From positions 1 to 48,619 of IMG/VR virus record IMGVR_UViG_3300005340_000013: a DNA stretch of 48,619 nucleotides. One strand, 5' to 3'. The DNA is from a virus. Of the stretch, positions 47,680-48,619 are shown piece after piece. Below the pieces are notes generated by a model, which was not told the DNA's origin, searched no databases, and was given only the letters and a program-made list of their open reading frames with translations. Within the stretch, counting starts at the first letter, position 1. Each line of letters begins with the position of its first letter. A program made the translations under genes and the position numbers.

Positions 47680-47852
47680 TTTGCACCAACCTCCTTAGCC
47701 AACTCCACCGATTCATCCCACAACTTGCGATATGCGGCCCTATGGTGCTCAGTGTCTGGTGACGCGGACATTGCTAGCTCCTTCAACCGTCCCATCAGTT
47801 CCAGGATGAAATTGAGGCGTTCCTCGCCACCTTTGTAGGTAATAGGATACAT
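47676..47852 (-). CDS. Hypothetical protein, 58 aa
   Basis: ATGA overlap with the methyltransferase start and direct adjacency to the 45-aa gene upstream (TGA then ATG). The product is helical (EERLNFILELMGRLKELAM). No known domain. Confidence 0.65.
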   Translation of the reverse strand: MYPITYKGGEERLNFILELMGRLKELAMSASPDTEHHRAAYRKLWDESVELAKEVGAK

Positions 47853-47990
47853 TCAACCAACCTGCCAAGTAGGCACACCGGGCTCAGCCTCTTCCAATGT
47901 ACGCAAATGCCCATCGGCCGCCGAGTATGGGGGCCTACGGGAATCCTTATCCTCGCGGACTACCAAATAGTCGAAAGACTTCTCGCCCAT
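47853..47990 (-). CDS. Hypothetical protein, 45 aa
   Basis: TGATG overlap with the membrane protein gene upstream and TGA-ATG adjacency downstream. The product is small and polar with a SFDYLVVREDKDSR start. No family recognised. Confidence 0.58.
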   Translation of the reverse strand: MGEKSFDYLVVREDKDSRRPPYSAADGHLRTLEEAEPGVPTWQVG

Positions 47991-48208
47991 CACACCCCCC
48001 TGTCTGAAGGGTCCGCGTCGTCAGGTTCAATCTGAGGGTGCTCGTACCGCACCTCGGGGCCACTAAACGCAATGCCCCACACAATTGCCGCCCCCATAGC
48101 GCCAAACACCCAACCGATAATCGGGTGATTGTAATTGGCACACACCATACCGACTGCCCACGGAGAGGTAAGGATTGCGGTACCGAACAATGCGCGTGCA
48201 AACTTCAT
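47990..48208 (-). CDS. Small membrane protein, 72 aa
   Basis: Two hydrophobic stretches (FGTAILTSPWAVGMVCA and GWVFGAMGAAIVWGIAFSG), then an acidic Asp/Pro-rich tail (EPDDADPSD), indicate a two-span inner-membrane protein. It follows the glycosyltransferase and a Cys-rich gene. A role in exporting or anchoring the glycan system, or in superinfection control, is possible but unproven. Confidence 0.65.
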   Translation of the reverse strand: MKFARALFGTAILTSPWAVGMVCANYNHPIIGWVFGAMGAAIVWGIAFSGPEVRYEHPQIEPDDADPSDRGV

Positions 48209-48405
48209 GTACCCACCTCACCACCTGGCAAAACCTTATGCGCGGTCCAAGCCTTCAAAGCCTCACCGTTCGCCTTTCTAATCTGACGGACACACACCTC
48301 TAGAGGTGCGACAGTTTCACCGGCACCCCAAATCATGAATCCTTTGGCGTGCATGCATAGACAGCCCTGGCACCAAAACTCATTAGTGCTTGGGTACCAC
48401 CTCAC
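48205..48405 (-). CDS. Hypothetical Cys-rich protein, 66 aa
   Basis: The start is GTG at 48405, overlapping the glycosyltransferase stop by 4 bases. The product has EFWCQGCLCMHAKGFMIW, a CxxCxC-H arrangement that may bind zinc, and a helical end. Function unknown. Confidence 0.62.
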   Translation of the reverse strand: MRWYPSTNEFWCQGCLCMHAKGFMIWGAGETVAPLEVCVRQIRKANGEALKAWTAHKVLPGGEVGT

Positions 48406-48619
48406 CGCTGCACCCTCCTAAGCCCAAACGACTCAATCACACCCCGATACTTATGCTCACCATAGTGGTCTACTGGGGAACCATTACCCAGATACATCAT
48501 GACCTTACCGGTGCGGCGCCAAAGCCTGCAAAAGGAGTAATCCTCTGAATAGAGCTTACCTCCGCTCAGTTCCAGCTGAAATAGAGCTACAGACTCGAGT
48601 GGCTGCCCATCTGGCCCGC
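48402..48619 (-). CDS. Two-domain glycosyltransferase, C-terminal part (continues from base 1)
   Basis: The last 59 codons and stop of the gene that begins at 1367; bases 48580-48619 duplicate 1-40. The frame continues exactly, with SEDYSFC just after the join and a KVMMYLGNGSPVDHYGEHKY end. The complete gene is 1545 bases on the circular map. Confidence 0.82.
   Translation of the reverse strand, partial: GPDGQPLESVALFQLELSGGKLYSEDYSFCRLWRRTGKVMMYLGNGSPVDHYGEHKYRGVIESFGLRRVQR
48580..48619. repeat. Terminal direct repeat, right copy (circular join)
   Basis: Exact copy of bases 1-40, marking the closure of the circular contig. Confidence 0.95.

Overview
This window is a complete, circularly closing phage genome of about 48.58 kb. 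Bases 1-40 recur exactly as the last 40 bases, and a glycosyltransferase gene reads without a break through that join. The phage is a contractile-tailed virus (myovirus morphology). Its head and tail genes run in the order typical of Mu-like and P2-like modules: small and large terminase, DUF935-type portal, S49 protease with nested scaffold, decoration protein, gpT-like capsid, connector, tail completion, terminator, sheath, tube, frameshifted chaperone, tape measure, hub, gpW/gp25, gpJ, gpI, fibres. I see no integrase, MuA-type transposase or ParA/ParB, so a virulent lifestyle is the simplest reading. Lipoprotein signal peptides and a heptose-nucleotide pathway point to a Gram-negative (diderm) host. 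The host genus cannot be read from the sequence.

Almost everything is on the minus strand and tightly packed with ATGA or TGATG overlaps. In transcription order, the late block runs 46.8 kb to 22.6 kb (packaging, head, tail, fibres). It flows into a lysis cassette (22.6-20.1 kb) and then a sugar cassette (20.1-17.7 kb: nucleotidyltransferase, GHMP kinase, phosphoheptose isomerase), a Cas4-like nuclease and a metallophosphoesterase. A short plus-strand operon (14.55-15.26 kb) encodes two C2H2-like zinc-finger proteins and is divergent from a run of small genes. That run leads into a SNF2 helicase, a transaldolase-family gene and an SF3 helicase. After an AT-rich repeat-bearing gap (8.23-8.51 kb) comes a second replication block: a Sak4-like ATPase, a DUF669-type ssDNA-binding protein, a tRNA-like element, a split UDG-exonuclease-polymerase, an XRE regulator and a DUF3310 protein. 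It then continues into an SDR epimerase, a two-domain glycosyltransferase (through the join), small genes and a methyltransferase.

The most notable system is a dispersed but apparently coherent sugar pathway. A transaldolase-family enzyme could supply sedoheptulose 7-phosphate. GmhA-like, HddA-like and HddC-like enzymes would turn this into an NDP-heptose. An SDR enzyme, a double GT-A glycosyltransferase and an O-methyltransferase-like enzyme could modify and transfer it. The acceptor (host LPS, virion protein or DNA) is not determined by sequence. The second oddity is a pair of fibre-like proteins that start with lipoprotein signal peptides and share a conserved post-cysteine motif, followed downstream by two further lipobox-bearing lysis proteins. 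Other points are a papain-like protease in the lysis cassette, a UDG-exo-PolA chain split inside the exonuclease domain, a probable -1 frameshift in the tail chaperone, and repeated AAAACTTTT-centred inverted repeats in the divergent control region.
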